Below are positions 13,041 through 25,549 of a DNA stretch of 64,000 nt, piece by piece. This DNA comes from Atopsyche davidsoni (taxonomy: Eukaryota > Arthropoda > Insecta > Trichoptera > Hydrobiosidae): positions 4,097,001-4,161,000 of the forward strand of contig JAILWY010000007.1 in NCBI GenBank assembly GCA_022113835.1, written 5' to 3'. Under the pieces are notes generated by a model, which ran no database searches, was not told where the DNA came from, and saw nothing but the letters and a program-made list of their open reading frames with translations. Both the position numbers and the translations under genes were made by a program. The number at the start of each line of letters is the position of its first letter. Within the stretch, counting starts at the first letter, position 1.

Positions 13041-16000
13041 ATCCTCCCCCGAGGTGACTTGTAGCATTAGCAAATGTACCTTTGTGCAGGTGGCACTTGG
13101 ACAGAGTGCCTGATCGAATATTAAAGGCTTTTTATTTGTGACCTATTTTGCTGGCATTTTCTGTCAAAAATTATAAATAAATTTACAATACATGTTACAT
13201 GTTACATGCACGAAACGTGCATGAAATAGCGAATGAAATTTCTCAAAAATAAAATAGCATAAATATTATACGAGCCTGTGCCTTCTGTCTATGCGTTATG
13301 ATCTTTTTTTGTTAGTCCGGTACGTACCTATAACATTAAAATATTTGAAATGTGCCAAAAACTATTTACTGATTTATTAATACATTTTCAATATAATATA
13401 CACACATGAAACGATAAGTAAAGTTGTATTTTACGATAAATCGTGTTGTGATTTAAGATATTGAAACATTCAAATTGATAGTATTTGTTGAATTTGTGAA
13501 AGATTCAAATTTATTTTGCAGATCTTTCAGTCACATTTTTTCAGATCTGGTAAAAAGTGACAAAACTAAATTTCTTGAAAACGTGCTGCTGAAACATGTA
13601 AAAATAAAATTTGATAAAAAAATTGTAAAAAAATAAAAAAGGTGTTTTCTTTTATTATAAATTAGTTTAACGATAGGCCGAATATGCTTTCACCAAAAGC
13701 GATAAAATGAATACCGAAAAAGTCTATTAAGTCTTGTTTAGAATTGATTTTCATTTTCGTATCTTTAAAAGTCAGGAAATTTCAGAGAAAATACTCCATA
13801 CACGTCGTAAGTGGTGTTGTCGCTCGTCGAAGCCATTTTGTCAGTCCCCAGTAAGCAAATTATTCCAATATTGCTACTCCTTTACGAACACCGTGTTGCT
13901 CTATATGAGCAGAAATAACAAGCACAATCTACGAAAGTACTGAAATTAGAATTCGCTTATTCATTCAATAAGACTGACAGAAATAACAACTCACTAATAT
14001 CTTCGGATATTAATTAATCTACAGTAAGCCTGTATGTATTTCATAAACATTCAAGGACTTATAGGTTTAACCTTAATTCAATCCCTGTGACGTTTTGACA
14101 ACATGTAAATTATTAACTTCGTTACACCCAGAAACCGAATGTGAGATTTTTATATAATGAAAATAATGATAAATTAGTACATAAATCAAAATACAAGCGA
14201 ATTTTATATTCATGCTTTTAATTTATTACGTCCCTTCAATGTTATTAACCTCGGTTGTGTTTTATACTGTATTTAGTTGCAAACAAGAAGAACAAAGTTC
14301 CTTGTTCCCTCTTTCCGCAAAAACTCGGTTATTCTCTCTGTATTATTAAATACGCGGTAAGAAAAAAATATATAGGCTTCACGAGTGCGTTAGAGAAAGT
14401 TGACGCGGGTAAGTGTGATTAATGATAATATTAGAAGATAAACGTCCGGTTTGTTGTGAGCACGTGGCAAAGGACCACCCCGTGAAAACACCCCGACAGT
14501 TTGTTTCCACCAACCCCGCTAACACCGTCATATTTTATGAATAAATAGCGTATTATAAATAAAGAACCAAAATGTGCCTTTCGCCATTACGCTGTACAGG
14601 TTTATTTGCTTTATTAACGTATATTTTAAGCGCTTCAGTTATACTCTGTAGTGGGTTTATTAGGATTAATTAAAAATGAGTATTTTCCAGAACCCTGCTG
14701 TTTTGTTACGGTTAGTTGAAATTCTATTCTCATTTATAATAAATTTGCACTTAAATTATTATTTAATAAATATTTTACTTTGTAATTACGTAAAACATTA
14801 TTTAGTATTTAAAGTTTTACCAGTGAAATTATTGAGTTAGTGCTTTTAATAATTTGCTCGGTTGTATCATTCGTCGATAAATATCACTATTGTATACAAA
14901 TTATCACGAATAGATTAAAATGACTATAAGGCATTTTTAAAGATATAGGTAAGATATGGAAAAACTCGTGCTTTTTCATCAGTTTTTTTTATTAGATTCA
15001 TTTCATTATTAAATCTCATTCTTCCGCCTTTGTTCCTCTTTATTTGCTTCCAATAAATTAATTCTCGAGTTCCTTTATTGCTCTCCCCGTATTTGTATCA
15101 TCTCAAACAGAATACTCGATTCCAGGAAACAAATGTACGAAGCAAATTATTATAAAACTTTTATTCCACGAAAAACTTGGCATGGTGTCTTACATGTTTT
15201 TATTTATTTATATCGTCCGAATGATAAATCTTTATCACATACACCGTACAGTAAATATATAATGACTGTTTTTTTATAATAACTTATCAGTCAATATATG
15301 AAAACAATATATCTTTTCACTGTAAGAGTATTTTATTCATAGCTTGAAAACGCTTCTAGCAGTAAAATTTTTAGATGTCATTAGTTTAGCGGAAACAAAA
15401 ATGTCCCCCGCCGCTCTATTTCTTATAGAGAGACCATTAGCTGTGACAGTTTTTGTTCACGAGAGTTTCTTTTGTGGCTAACTAGATATACATTAGTGTC
15501 TGTATAACGGCTAGTAACATCAGCTTTATAAATCATTACACTATAATATTTAATTACCTACAATTATCTTAGTAAATAATCTACACTGTCACTATTAAAA
15601 CACATGTATATATTAATCAGGTTATCTTTCATTTTTGAAACTCCGTTTCTATGAAAGTCAATTTTGATATATACTATACACATAAATTTCAAGCAGAATC
15701 CATTAAGTAATTTAATTAAGAAGTTAATTTACTGATATACTCTTATATACGAGTCTGGTGCAGCAATCTAAAGATTAACGTATTATTGGCCAGTTTTGTG
15801 GGAAATAATGATAATAAAATCAAATTCCACCTTGTTACGTCTTCATACTTATTAATGAAGTAAAGCCAGCTTTAGAAAAAAAAAAATAACCTTGACGCAT
15901 AAATTTGGTTTAACTGTTGCTTATCATATTATGCCAATAAGTAGTATTTTTTCAAGCTTGTCATTTATTTTGTTTTTTTTTCAGAATCTACTTAATTTTT

Positions 16001-19000
16001 AATCATTAGGAATTTTCTACCCCCGTAAAAACATATTGCGAATCAGGCGACATCACGACTCGGTCAAAAAATATGAGAAAATAAATTCTGTATGAAAGGA
16101 CTTAAAATTATATCGACTCGTAGTACATAAATGTCAAAGGTAAACTCCGTAAGCTTCCGGAGAGGTTATCGTCAGATCGCTTCGCTCTTACAAGAAATAT
16201 TTCAATTTGTTTCACAGGAATGCCTCCCGCCAAGGCATGAGGCTCTCTCGAGTTCTGAAGTAATGCTGAGGTGCCACGTTTAATATTGCTTTTTAAGTGA
16301 TTATAAAGTATATACCGTAATTTGAACTTTTCGGATCATTCAATATTTATGACCGATGTTTGTAAGTTGTTACATTTAAGACTGTATGAATTGCCGGTTA
16401 CTTAAAGTACGGAAATCGTTTAGGGAAAAAATAAGTTATCGGCTATTTTAAGTGACACCGAAAGAAAAATGTAAGTGAATATTAAAAAATAGTATTCGTA
16501 ACAAAAAAATCACAATTTTGAGCATCAGCGAAAATAATAATAACATCATTATTTCCTTTTGCGTGTTGTTTTAACGTCATATTCAAATATACATATTTTT
16601 ATTTTTATCCTAGAGTGAGAATAGGAGGTTAGTAAATAAACGTTTTTTTAAGTTATTTATTTGTAATGATGTATTTTATACTTTATCTAATTCAAGATAT
16701 ATTTTATCAAGTTTCTTTATTGATACTAATCATCGATATTAAAATCATTCGATTTCAGATAAAATTTATAGTTAAATAATAATTATACCTTATTTGTATT
16801 TGAATTCAAGCATGTGAGTGGGTACCTTTAAATATTTATAGAATTAGTAAATTGGTATTTCGTACACGTATGCATATATCAAGCATATAAAAAAGTACCT
16901 TTAAATGATGTAACTGAAATGTCTGAAGGTTTCCAATTATCGTGGATTATTTGAGTTGCGTTCAAATCAAGCATTTTTTATGCTTCTTGTAAGCAAATTT
17001 GATTTTTTTGCTGTCTGGTTAAATTGCCCTCTTCCCTAAGTAATTAATCAAACAGTGTGCAGAGCCTCCTAAGTGATAAACACGGAAAATTATACATTTC
17101 AAGAGGATTAACATTCATTAGTAAAGTAAATTTGTATGTAAGGATTCTAATTAATGAAGGGGATACTTAATTGCAGGTGAAAAAGTGGGTCTGCGTTGAC
17201 TCTTTCTAAGTTAAGTGCGTGTTGCTAGATTAATACACAAGGGGGGGAAATACTATTATTGATCTTTTATATTTTTTTAATTAATTTATAATGCTCAAAA
17301 TGAGATTATTTAAGTTATAATCGTTTCTAACATTCCATGTTGTCCGTGCGGATCGACTTCTAGTTATATAATAAACCTTGGTTTGTGCAAGTTACAATTG
17401 AATTTGCTCTCTTATCTAGAAATAGTTTTGAACGTTCTCACTGACCACACCTACTGAATAAAACACTTGCTAATGTAAATTTTCTTGTTTCTCTGTTTGT
17501 ATTTATGTAAAATACAAAACATATTTATTAAATATTTATCAATGAGTTGTCATTTAAAAAAAATCGAATATTACACACCCTATTGAACTCAACATGAAAA
17601 CGAACCGAAGAGTTTCATAAAATACGTAATCAAGGAAATAAACAGACCACAGGTGGGATCGAACGCTGTTCAATATTTCGTACTGTCCAATGTCTACCTT
17701 ATTCCAGGTACATTACTGTTGATCGAATACTTCCATTTATATTTATGGATAACGAAATCGAAGGTGATATTTCGTCCACAGAGTGGAGCAGGTCGGCCGG
17801 TCCAGGTGTCGGCCAGCCCGCTCTGGATCGATACCGAATTATGAAACTCTTGACACGGAATCGCTTCAGTGTAATTGAAAACCGATAACTAGTCTAACTA
17901 ATGGCCGCGTACTCTAAATGTGGCGCCGGGGCTGGCAATTTGGCTTTTAAAAATATATATCTGTTAAAAAATCGTAAATTTCTGAAATACGCTATAACTG
18001 AGTTTTATGCTGATTTCAAGAACATGTTACACTTTAAATGTATAAAATCTTACGTCAGCTTTATAAAAATAAAGAATTTTTTTTTTGAGACAATTATGAG
18101 CGACTAAAGTTAACTAATTATTTTGCGATCTGTTTCAATAAGTAAATTATTAAAATTCAAAAAAATTTAAAGCCTATTTTAAAGTATCCATACAATAAGC
18201 ACTCGCAGATAAGTCTTTTTATGGATTTTACTATTATTGAGAAAATTATTTCAATTATTTTTGCAGAAATTACTTGTGTTTGATTTGTATGTTATTTAAG
18301 TCATTAATTAGTAATAAAATGTATGCCAGTTTTTTAAATCTCCTTTTTTTTTTACATTAAAAGTTTTTTTTTTTTAAACGTAAGTTTACCACTATTTGGA
18401 AGATTCTGAATAGCCCAAAATTAAATAAATTTTTATATGAATGTAACTGAAATCAAACAGATAAAATGAAACTATAAAATGTACTCATCTAAAATTCTTA
18501 ATTTACCTGAAATTTCCGACAGCGCATCTCTTCTTACTTATTTATTTGTTAATCTTTTGAGAAAACAAAGGTTAATTTTAAGCATCGCACATCCAGCTAT
18601 CTTGAAGAGTGTAATTATTTTGATATCCAGCATTAGGGATGGAGACGGGGGTAAAGTTTTCAGTCAACCCTCCTGGTGGCCTTATCGATCACCCTCCCTC
18701 AGAAATGGGTCGAGATAAGAACGGCCGGGGAGTCGAGCCTTCAAATGTTTCTTTGTTTTCTTATTTTGTACACAAGTCTGATTTATTGTGCTCATGTCTC
18801 GCTCGCTGTTTTTAAGACTGGAAATATTTATTCGAATGATATAATCAATTACGACTTCACTTCCAAAACAGCGAAAAAAGAAGCGAAAAGAGCTTTCTTC
18901 ACGTTTTTTTTCTGATTTTCTAAGTACACCCGCCAAAAGTTATAAGTATACCTTCTTAGTTGATACTTGACTACTCTACAAAAAAAGTTTCTTTAAAACA

Positions 19001-22000
19001 CACCACGTATTATTAATTATAATAAAAATATACTAAAGAAGCACCCTCTTTAGAAAAATTTCTTTGTACAAAAGGAAATCGTTTTATTACTGAATTTTTA
19101 CTTTTGTAAGACTGTTTAAAAATAGTATATAAAACGCTATTTAAAAATAGTATATAAAAATAAACATTTCCCATCTTATATTATTCAATTGCTCAAAGGA
19201 AAATAAGATAGTGGAGGTATCACAGAAAGCTTTCTACAGTAGACTGTAAAAGGCTTCCTTTAATACTTCCCCTATTTTTTTTTCCCTTCAAATATTAACT
19301 ATGTCCTCTTTGTGTACGCTAGAGGTCTATTATTTGAATCCGACTCGTCCAATAGTCCTTGAAACATTTTACTTTAAGGCGATAGTTCTACGTCCAATGT
19401 CTTTGTAGTCAGTTTCTTTGGGCGATCATATCTAATATATGCACCTAAGTTGTGTGTGATTTGCAAGTGAAGTATTTGATGATTAATCATTCATTTTTTT
19501 TCAAAATAAGTATTGAAACAGTATTTTATTTCAACATTCGCAATTGAACCTAGACATGGTTTAGAATGACTATAATCGAGTAATTAAGTCTCTTACCTAG
19601 CTATAGTATTTATATATTTCCTCGTAATGATATGATAACTTTAGGTTTTCGAACTTTTAGATTAACGTTTAACTTTCAGCTCGCTAAGAGTTATCCAAAT
19701 ATGTTTACCAACTGAAAAAAAAAATTATTAATTCACTTAATCATATTACTTAAGATAATAATGATATTTATGTTTTACATATATTTTACCTAACATATCA
19801 ATGCTATTCATAAAGAATTCGATAAAACGTATTTATTCAACCGTGCGATTCTAAGTATTGCAACTCTAAGTTGAGATTATTATTTTGAGCACTCAAGGGT
19901 ACTTAGTATTTACAGGAGCAAATTCACCTGAACTATCAAATGCTCATAAATTATTGTAAAGCTTTCCCTCTTCAACGTGCTCTTGTGTTTGTTGAAATCA
20001 TTAAGATTGGCCCAGCAACTATCTCTGAAGCAGAGTTGTAGTGGTCCAGCATACCTGATTATATCGATAAGTTTAACATAAATTTTGAAACTCTATAGTT
20101 ATATATCGTGTAAACGTGCCACAGCCATCTTAAACGTATACATTTAATTTATTAGTATGTGAGTGTGTTTGAAAATCCTGTAGCAGTTTTTTTAATGTCT
20201 TTTCGTACTAAATGGGATCCGATACATTATTTCTTACTCATATAATGTTGAAAAATTTCAGGATTTTTTCTAGTTGCTTCATTTATCAATAATATATTAT
20301 TCAGTATATAAATTAACACTTGTTATGATCATAACGATATCTTGAAAAAAACTGTCACAATGCACCATACGTTATGTATACGACCGACCGAATATTTACT
20401 TTGAGTCAAAATAAATATATTATAAATTATTTAGGGAAAAGGGTTGGTATTTTGCTGTATTCGTTAAGGAAATTTCACCCATAGAATGTTTTTCGTGTTT
20501 GCCTATTGATATTCCTTGCTGAAATGGAAACCGCAAAACCTCGCCACGATGCGAATGGCCTCCATGATGTAACTACATTTCATGAATCCGTAAACGTAAA
20601 ATTGGTACGGAAATACGACTTGAAACCACGGAGCGGGCTTCCTGGGCCGGATGGGGCGTTGGCGGCATTGTGAATCAATCATAAGCCATATATGTCAAAA
20701 CTTGTTTTTTTTTTTTTTTAAATGTAGCTACATCATATAATTGAATCATAAAATAAACACCAAGCTTCAGAATATCAATACAATATGCCGTAACAGGAAA
20801 TATAAATTTTATTTAGTGGATTCGTTACTTTCTACTCACCAGTTATGAAACGTATATTGAGAATATAAACGATATATTTTTAACAAATTAGCTCACTGAT
20901 ACAATAATCGTATAAAATATTCAACACGAAATTTTTTCAGCAATAAAATTTTCATAGTTATATATTGAACAATATTTTTTTAATAATCCAGCATAAAAAC
21001 CGATCGATACTTAAACGTAAAAATCATTTTTAATTTAAAAACATGCACGGATCAATAGTCATGTACTGATTTTACTTTATTATTGATTTAAAAACATATA
21101 AAAGCATAGACATCAGCATTAAAAGCTCAGGAAGTTGTTTATGTCAATACGTGTTAGAAAACACTTATTTTTTTACCAAATTTCATTTTATATTCTGAAA
21201 AATGTGTGTTATTCTATACTAGATAGAATCCATATTGTATTTTCAATAAAAAGCAATCTAAAAAGCGATAAATAAACTTCTCTCAAAAAGACAGCTTCTT
21301 AGGTTTCCCATTATAGGAATAAACTCTGACAGAGCTACACAAATTAAAATCGTATGTAGGAAGCAATACGGGAATTTTCTAATATCGTATGAATACTCCA
21401 GTGATATCAGATTTCATAAAAACAATACGTAATATCCAACTTGATAAAACTTGATACTTCAATTTTATTTTAATGATAAATCCATAGTTCAAACAAAACA
21501 TCCGCTTTTATCGAATTACGTTTAATCACAAAGTACACAGATTACTCTAAAACTTTCTAGTGCCCTCTTTGTGCTATTTTATTCTTATCTTCCTTCCGTA
21601 CTGAGGAGCTAAGAAGTTAATGATAGGAAATCTCGTTTGATCCGACTCATTTCTTTTCTGCAACAGTTTCGGACAGCCATCGGAGTCGTTGCCAACTTTG
21701 CACAAGTCTTGCTAAATAAAATACTTTCGTCCGATCTCATACGTGAAAATAAATACTGCCTCGGAATATCTTAGAAAGAATGCTTTTAAAAATACTTTCA
21801 GATTTTTGTCAATGTTTGATATTAATACGACGTTCATTGTCAAGATTCAATACGATCTAATACGTTGCTTATTAATCAGCTTTTTTTTTATTCTACGAGC
21901 AGTAGACTTGTAATGTCGAATATATCGAGAGTGTATGAGAGGGCTTGCAGAAAGAGACAGGAAGGCAAGCAGTAGGAAGCATTCAGGGATAATTGGGGCT

Positions 22001-22835
22001 ACTCGGTCTTTAAACGTCTACAATATTTGCTTTGTTGTATTTAAAGACATCCCAAAAAACCTGCATTAGAATTTATCTAAAATTATTTTCGTTTGCTTTT
22101 AATCTAGAGATAAATAATCATTTTTAATAAAAAAAAAACCTTATTGCTCTTACCAGTACTAGAATTCGAAACACTGTGGTCATCAAAAAAATGCTATTGC
22201 CATTCAATAAAAACTTCAGACTCTAAGGAACCCATTTGGCTATTTATGTTTGTTAGTCAAATATAGCTGAATGACAATATGAACAAATCTGTTACTGATT
22301 ATAGAGAACCTTGTCCACTCAATTCTCATATCCCATGTATATTTTCCTAAATTACAAGAATTCAATATCAGAATAACATATATACCCGGAATGGTTTAAC
22401 TTTCTTTACTTGACAGTGGCACTTGACTTTTCTTTGAAGGAAATTCTGCTGAATATATGGTTACTACTTTCTCATCTATGATTTTGTCTAAGCTAGTGGG
22501 AATAATAAGAAACGAAAATAGTTTTATAAATTGCAGTTTTTTGTGTCTTATGCAGTATAATTATTAATTAAAAGATAATTGAAACTAATTTAAACCTGTT
22601 AATTTTTCTAGAATACGCAGGTAAAAAAAAATAAATTAAAATTTTGTTTTCATGAAGAAATGAAGCTTTTCAGTTATCACTACGACACAATATTATATTT
22701 GTAAAATTGGTTAAAAAAATTTCAGTTTAAAAAATACTTTAAAATACAACTTTTTTATTCTGTTAATCATTTCTCATAATTCCAGTTAGTTTTTTTTTTA
22801 CAATAGATTAATGAGATATTATTTTTTCTTTTCAG
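13041..22835. other. Gene-free AT-rich DNA upstream of the first visible globin exon
   Basis: No coding exon, RNA gene or intact mobile element was recognised here. Part of it must be the intron preceding the exon at 22836, because that exon opens with an acceptor and a split codon. Small GC-richer patches occur near 14470-14520, 17760-17840 and 20620-20670. The 17653-17844 open frame does not resemble a globin N-terminus. Confidence 0.55.
19114..19159. repeat. Short tandem duplication, 25-bp period
   Basis: The 20-base unit TTTAAAAATAGTATATAAAA occurs at 19115-19134 and again at 19140-19159 without mismatch. It is an AT-rich local duplication, probably from replication slippage. Confidence 0.8.
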
Positions 22836-23067
22836 ATTGTTCGAAGAGCACAAGGAGCTTCTTAATATGTTTGACAAGTTCCGGGAACTTAAGACGAAAG
22901 AGGAGCAAGCCAACTCCATGGAGCTGGCGGAGCACGCCAACAACGTCATGCAGACGCTGGACGAGGGCATCAAAGGGCTGGACGATCTGGACACCTTCTT
23001 CGAGTTCCTCGACCAAGTGGGAGCGTCACATCGCCGGATCCCCGGCTTCAAAGTCGAATACTTCTGG
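22836..23067 (+). CDS. Globin, internal coding exon (helices C to G6)
   Basis: This exon encodes the heme-binding core of a respiratory-type globin. It is preceded by a polypyrimidine tract and AG (22834-22835) and ends at TGG|GTAAGA. The first base completes a split codon (two bases from the previous exon); 77 codons follow. The second residue after K (C2 position) block aligns so that F12 is CD1 Phe, H33 (LAEHANNVM) is distal E7 His, and H65 (GASHRRIPGF) is proximal F8 His. The E7-F8 spacing of 32 residues equals that of cytoglobin and globin X, three more than in human beta-globin. Counting from these anchors, the entering intron falls at B12.2 and the leaving one at G7.0. The product could bind O2 or NO or act in redox; which of these cannot be told from sequence. 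It best resembles insect globins often annotated neuroglobin- or globin X-like. GC content and codon use stand out sharply from the flanks. Confidence 0.95.
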
Positions 23068-23542
23068 GTAAGACTTCAGATTACTAATATTGAAAAAAAG
23101 CATCTTTTTCATTCATACTATGCATATCAAATATGTTTTTGCAAAAACCCAATTTTTTTTAATAACATACCTTTTATACCATGCCTATACGATGAAATTT
23201 TTTCAAGAACTTTTTGATACTAGAAAATAGATCTGTGGTAAAAAAATTCTGCTATCGGTATTTCTTGTACACCTAAAAAAAAAGTTTTAATACAATTTTC
23301 ACAACATATCCACCAATAAATGCTCAATTTCCCACATCTACAATACAATATAAACTCATCGGGTGTATTCTAAGGCTTTATTGTGGTATTTAACCCATTT
23401 CGATTTTTTGACAACTGTAATTTATACAGCTTAAAAATGTATAATATGTGTTATTTTTTTTTCAATAACGTTGAGAATTAGATACTAGATAGATCAAAGG
23501 AAACTATTATACCCTTGGAATTTATTTACTTTATGTAATGGG

Positions 23543-23579
23543 TATGACATGAACGTGGCAAATTCAAGTTCATGTCATA
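23543..23579. repeat. Perfect 12-bp inverted repeat, 13-bp spacer
   Basis: TATGACATGAAC at 23543-23554 is followed after 13 bases by its exact reverse complement at 23568-23579. It lies 475 bp inside the globin intron. It could fold in RNA or DNA or bind a dimeric factor. No flanking terminator or transposon signature was seen. Confidence 0.7.
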
Positions 23580-25257
23580 ATATCCGTTGCGCAATTCCAA
23601 TGTGATAGTCGGCTGTTACGTCGCGTCGGTCGATGGTCTCGGGTGAATGTTAAATGTATGAAATTTAAATGTTTTTCATTCACGATATCTAAAACCACCC
23701 CCATGGATCCCCGGCGGGCTGATGACATCAACGAAAAACACTGTATGTTATCCAAATATCCGGAAAACGTGATGCCTCGAGCGGGGAAAACTCTAATTAT
23801 TCGACTTGTGTAATTGTAAAATTCTAGTTGCCTAAGTGAGGACAGAAACACGGTCATATTTGGGAATACAATAAGAAATAACGTAAGCATTAATGGTTTA
23901 TAGTTAGAAAAAAAATATGCAAATATTATAAAGATGATAGAAAACTACTGATTATAGTTCATAACATAAATATATGAATGTACTCCAAAATGCGTTACAC
24001 AAAAAAAACATTAAGCCTTACGAATTCACGATATAAGAATAAACTATTAAAATAAGTACAAAGATCATTCTATAAGTCTTCACTTTTCGTGATCCTTTCA
24101 TTACTCATCACGTTTCACTAAGAATTAACTTTTATTTACATATGCATAAAATAATATAATTTTATAACGAAAAAATTAAAATAATCTTGAAACCCTCTCA
24201 AGATATTTTAAGTCATGAGTTGTATTCAAAGCTGACATCTTGACAATATTTCATATCTATATAATAACATATTTACTGTAGAAAACTTCATTTTTGTGCA
24301 ATATAGATTTAATCCACATTTATTTATATCTGCTTAATTCAATAGATTATTAAAAGTTTTAAGCTTGAATTACTTTTTATTATGCATATTTCATTTATTG
24401 ACATAAAAACTTCTTCACCGAAGCTTTATGAAATATCAACCGATATTTTACATATAAAAGCGATAAACATAACAGGAATGCAATAATCACTATATATTTT
24501 ACATATCTCACGTAGTTTCGTACTTTTGGGCTCACTCGGGCTCATCTCGGTTTCCTCGCTTCATGAGGGGGTGTTCACGGCTGGCACCTCTAAACTTGCA
24601 AATTAATCCCGAATCCTCCGAAACAACCCAATAGTGGATCTTGCAGACAGAATGTTTGTTTTATCTTGGATGATTCACGGAGTACTTTTAAATTAATTTT
24701 GTATTCGTTCAATGTATACGATATTAAATATTCACGAGTACAGTGTCTTATTAAGTGAGTATGAAATCTTTAACGTGAAAAATTTCCATATATTCGGTAT
24801 GAATTGAATCAACGTTTTTTAAAACGTTATTACGCTTAAAATCAATTTAAAATCCACTATATTATTATATTTATTTTTAAAGCAAATAAGCCTTCAGTGA
24901 GGCTGTTTAAAATCTCACCGCGTGTGAATTAAATCCACAACAAAAGCTTTATCGTTTCAGTGGGTACTGTACAGTACGGCGAGCGGCATTACTTGTACTG
25001 GATGAGAATAAAGCTCGGACTATCAGCTGCTGTATGAATGGCTTAGCGATAAAGTTGCAACCTCCCCGGGGCGGAAACAGCCGAGGTTCACCGCACTTCC
25101 TCGTTCACCCTCGTATCCTGGATGAAATTTCTTTTTTTACGTGCGTTGTTACATCGAACACGGCTTTATTTATGCCACACCATAAGCACTGAGATGGAAC
25201 TGTAGCAAACTTTAACGAGATTTTTGCCTTGGTATATTATATTGAAATAAAAAAAAT

Positions 25258-25549
25258 TATAATAAAATAAAACCAAGTGGTTTTGGAGACTACGTTTATT
25301 TCACATGTAGCGAGAGCTACTTCAAAACTGAGTCTATACAGAAAAAAGCGAGGTTATACATAACAAATTCAACAGAAATACATGAATTTGTTATGTATAA
25401 GCTCGCTTTTTTCTGTATAGACTCAGTTTTGAAGATGCCGTGTTCGGCGAAAGAGCTCTCGCTACAAGTGAAATAAACGTAGTCTCCAAAACCACTTGGT
25501 TTTATTTTATTATAATAAAATGGAGTATTACGAAATAAATACCAGTTCC
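25258..25549 (+). mobile_element. Short Penelope-type terminal foldback (solo ends)
   Basis: About 130 bp of the Penelope-like terminal sequence is present in both orientations around a centre near 25375-25385. The arms share AAACGTAGTCTCCAAAACCA in inverted orientation. The + arm is followed by the same asymmetric tail as the large element (TGGAGTATTACGAAATAAAT, then ACCAGTTCCA). The left arm lacks about 20 bases (the GCCGTGTTCGGC hairpin) that the right arm retains. Probable target duplication: AATAAAAAAAAT at 25246-25257 and the same with one extra A at 25550-25562; its low complexity makes this uncertain. It differs at many positions from the 32977-37187 element, so it is a separate and probably older insertion with no coding capacity. 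Confidence 0.85.
25428..25464 (+). ncRNA. Hammerhead-ribozyme-like core in the short foldback
   Basis: The hairpin core from TTGAAGA through GAAAGAGCTCTCGCTA is unchanged from the large element, although neighbouring bases differ. Conservation between diverged copies suggests constraint on the element family. The other arm of this foldback has lost the hairpin. Confidence 0.35.

Noticed and set aside
17641..17720. Possible globin first exon ending at ...TTATTCCAG|GTACAT
   Set aside because: In the frame needed to join the split codon at 22836, the upstream residues do not resemble a globin A-B helix.
22767..23051. Open frames antisense to and out of frame with the globin exon
   Set aside because: They are shadows of the real exon; only the frame from 22837 has globin residues and proper splice borders.
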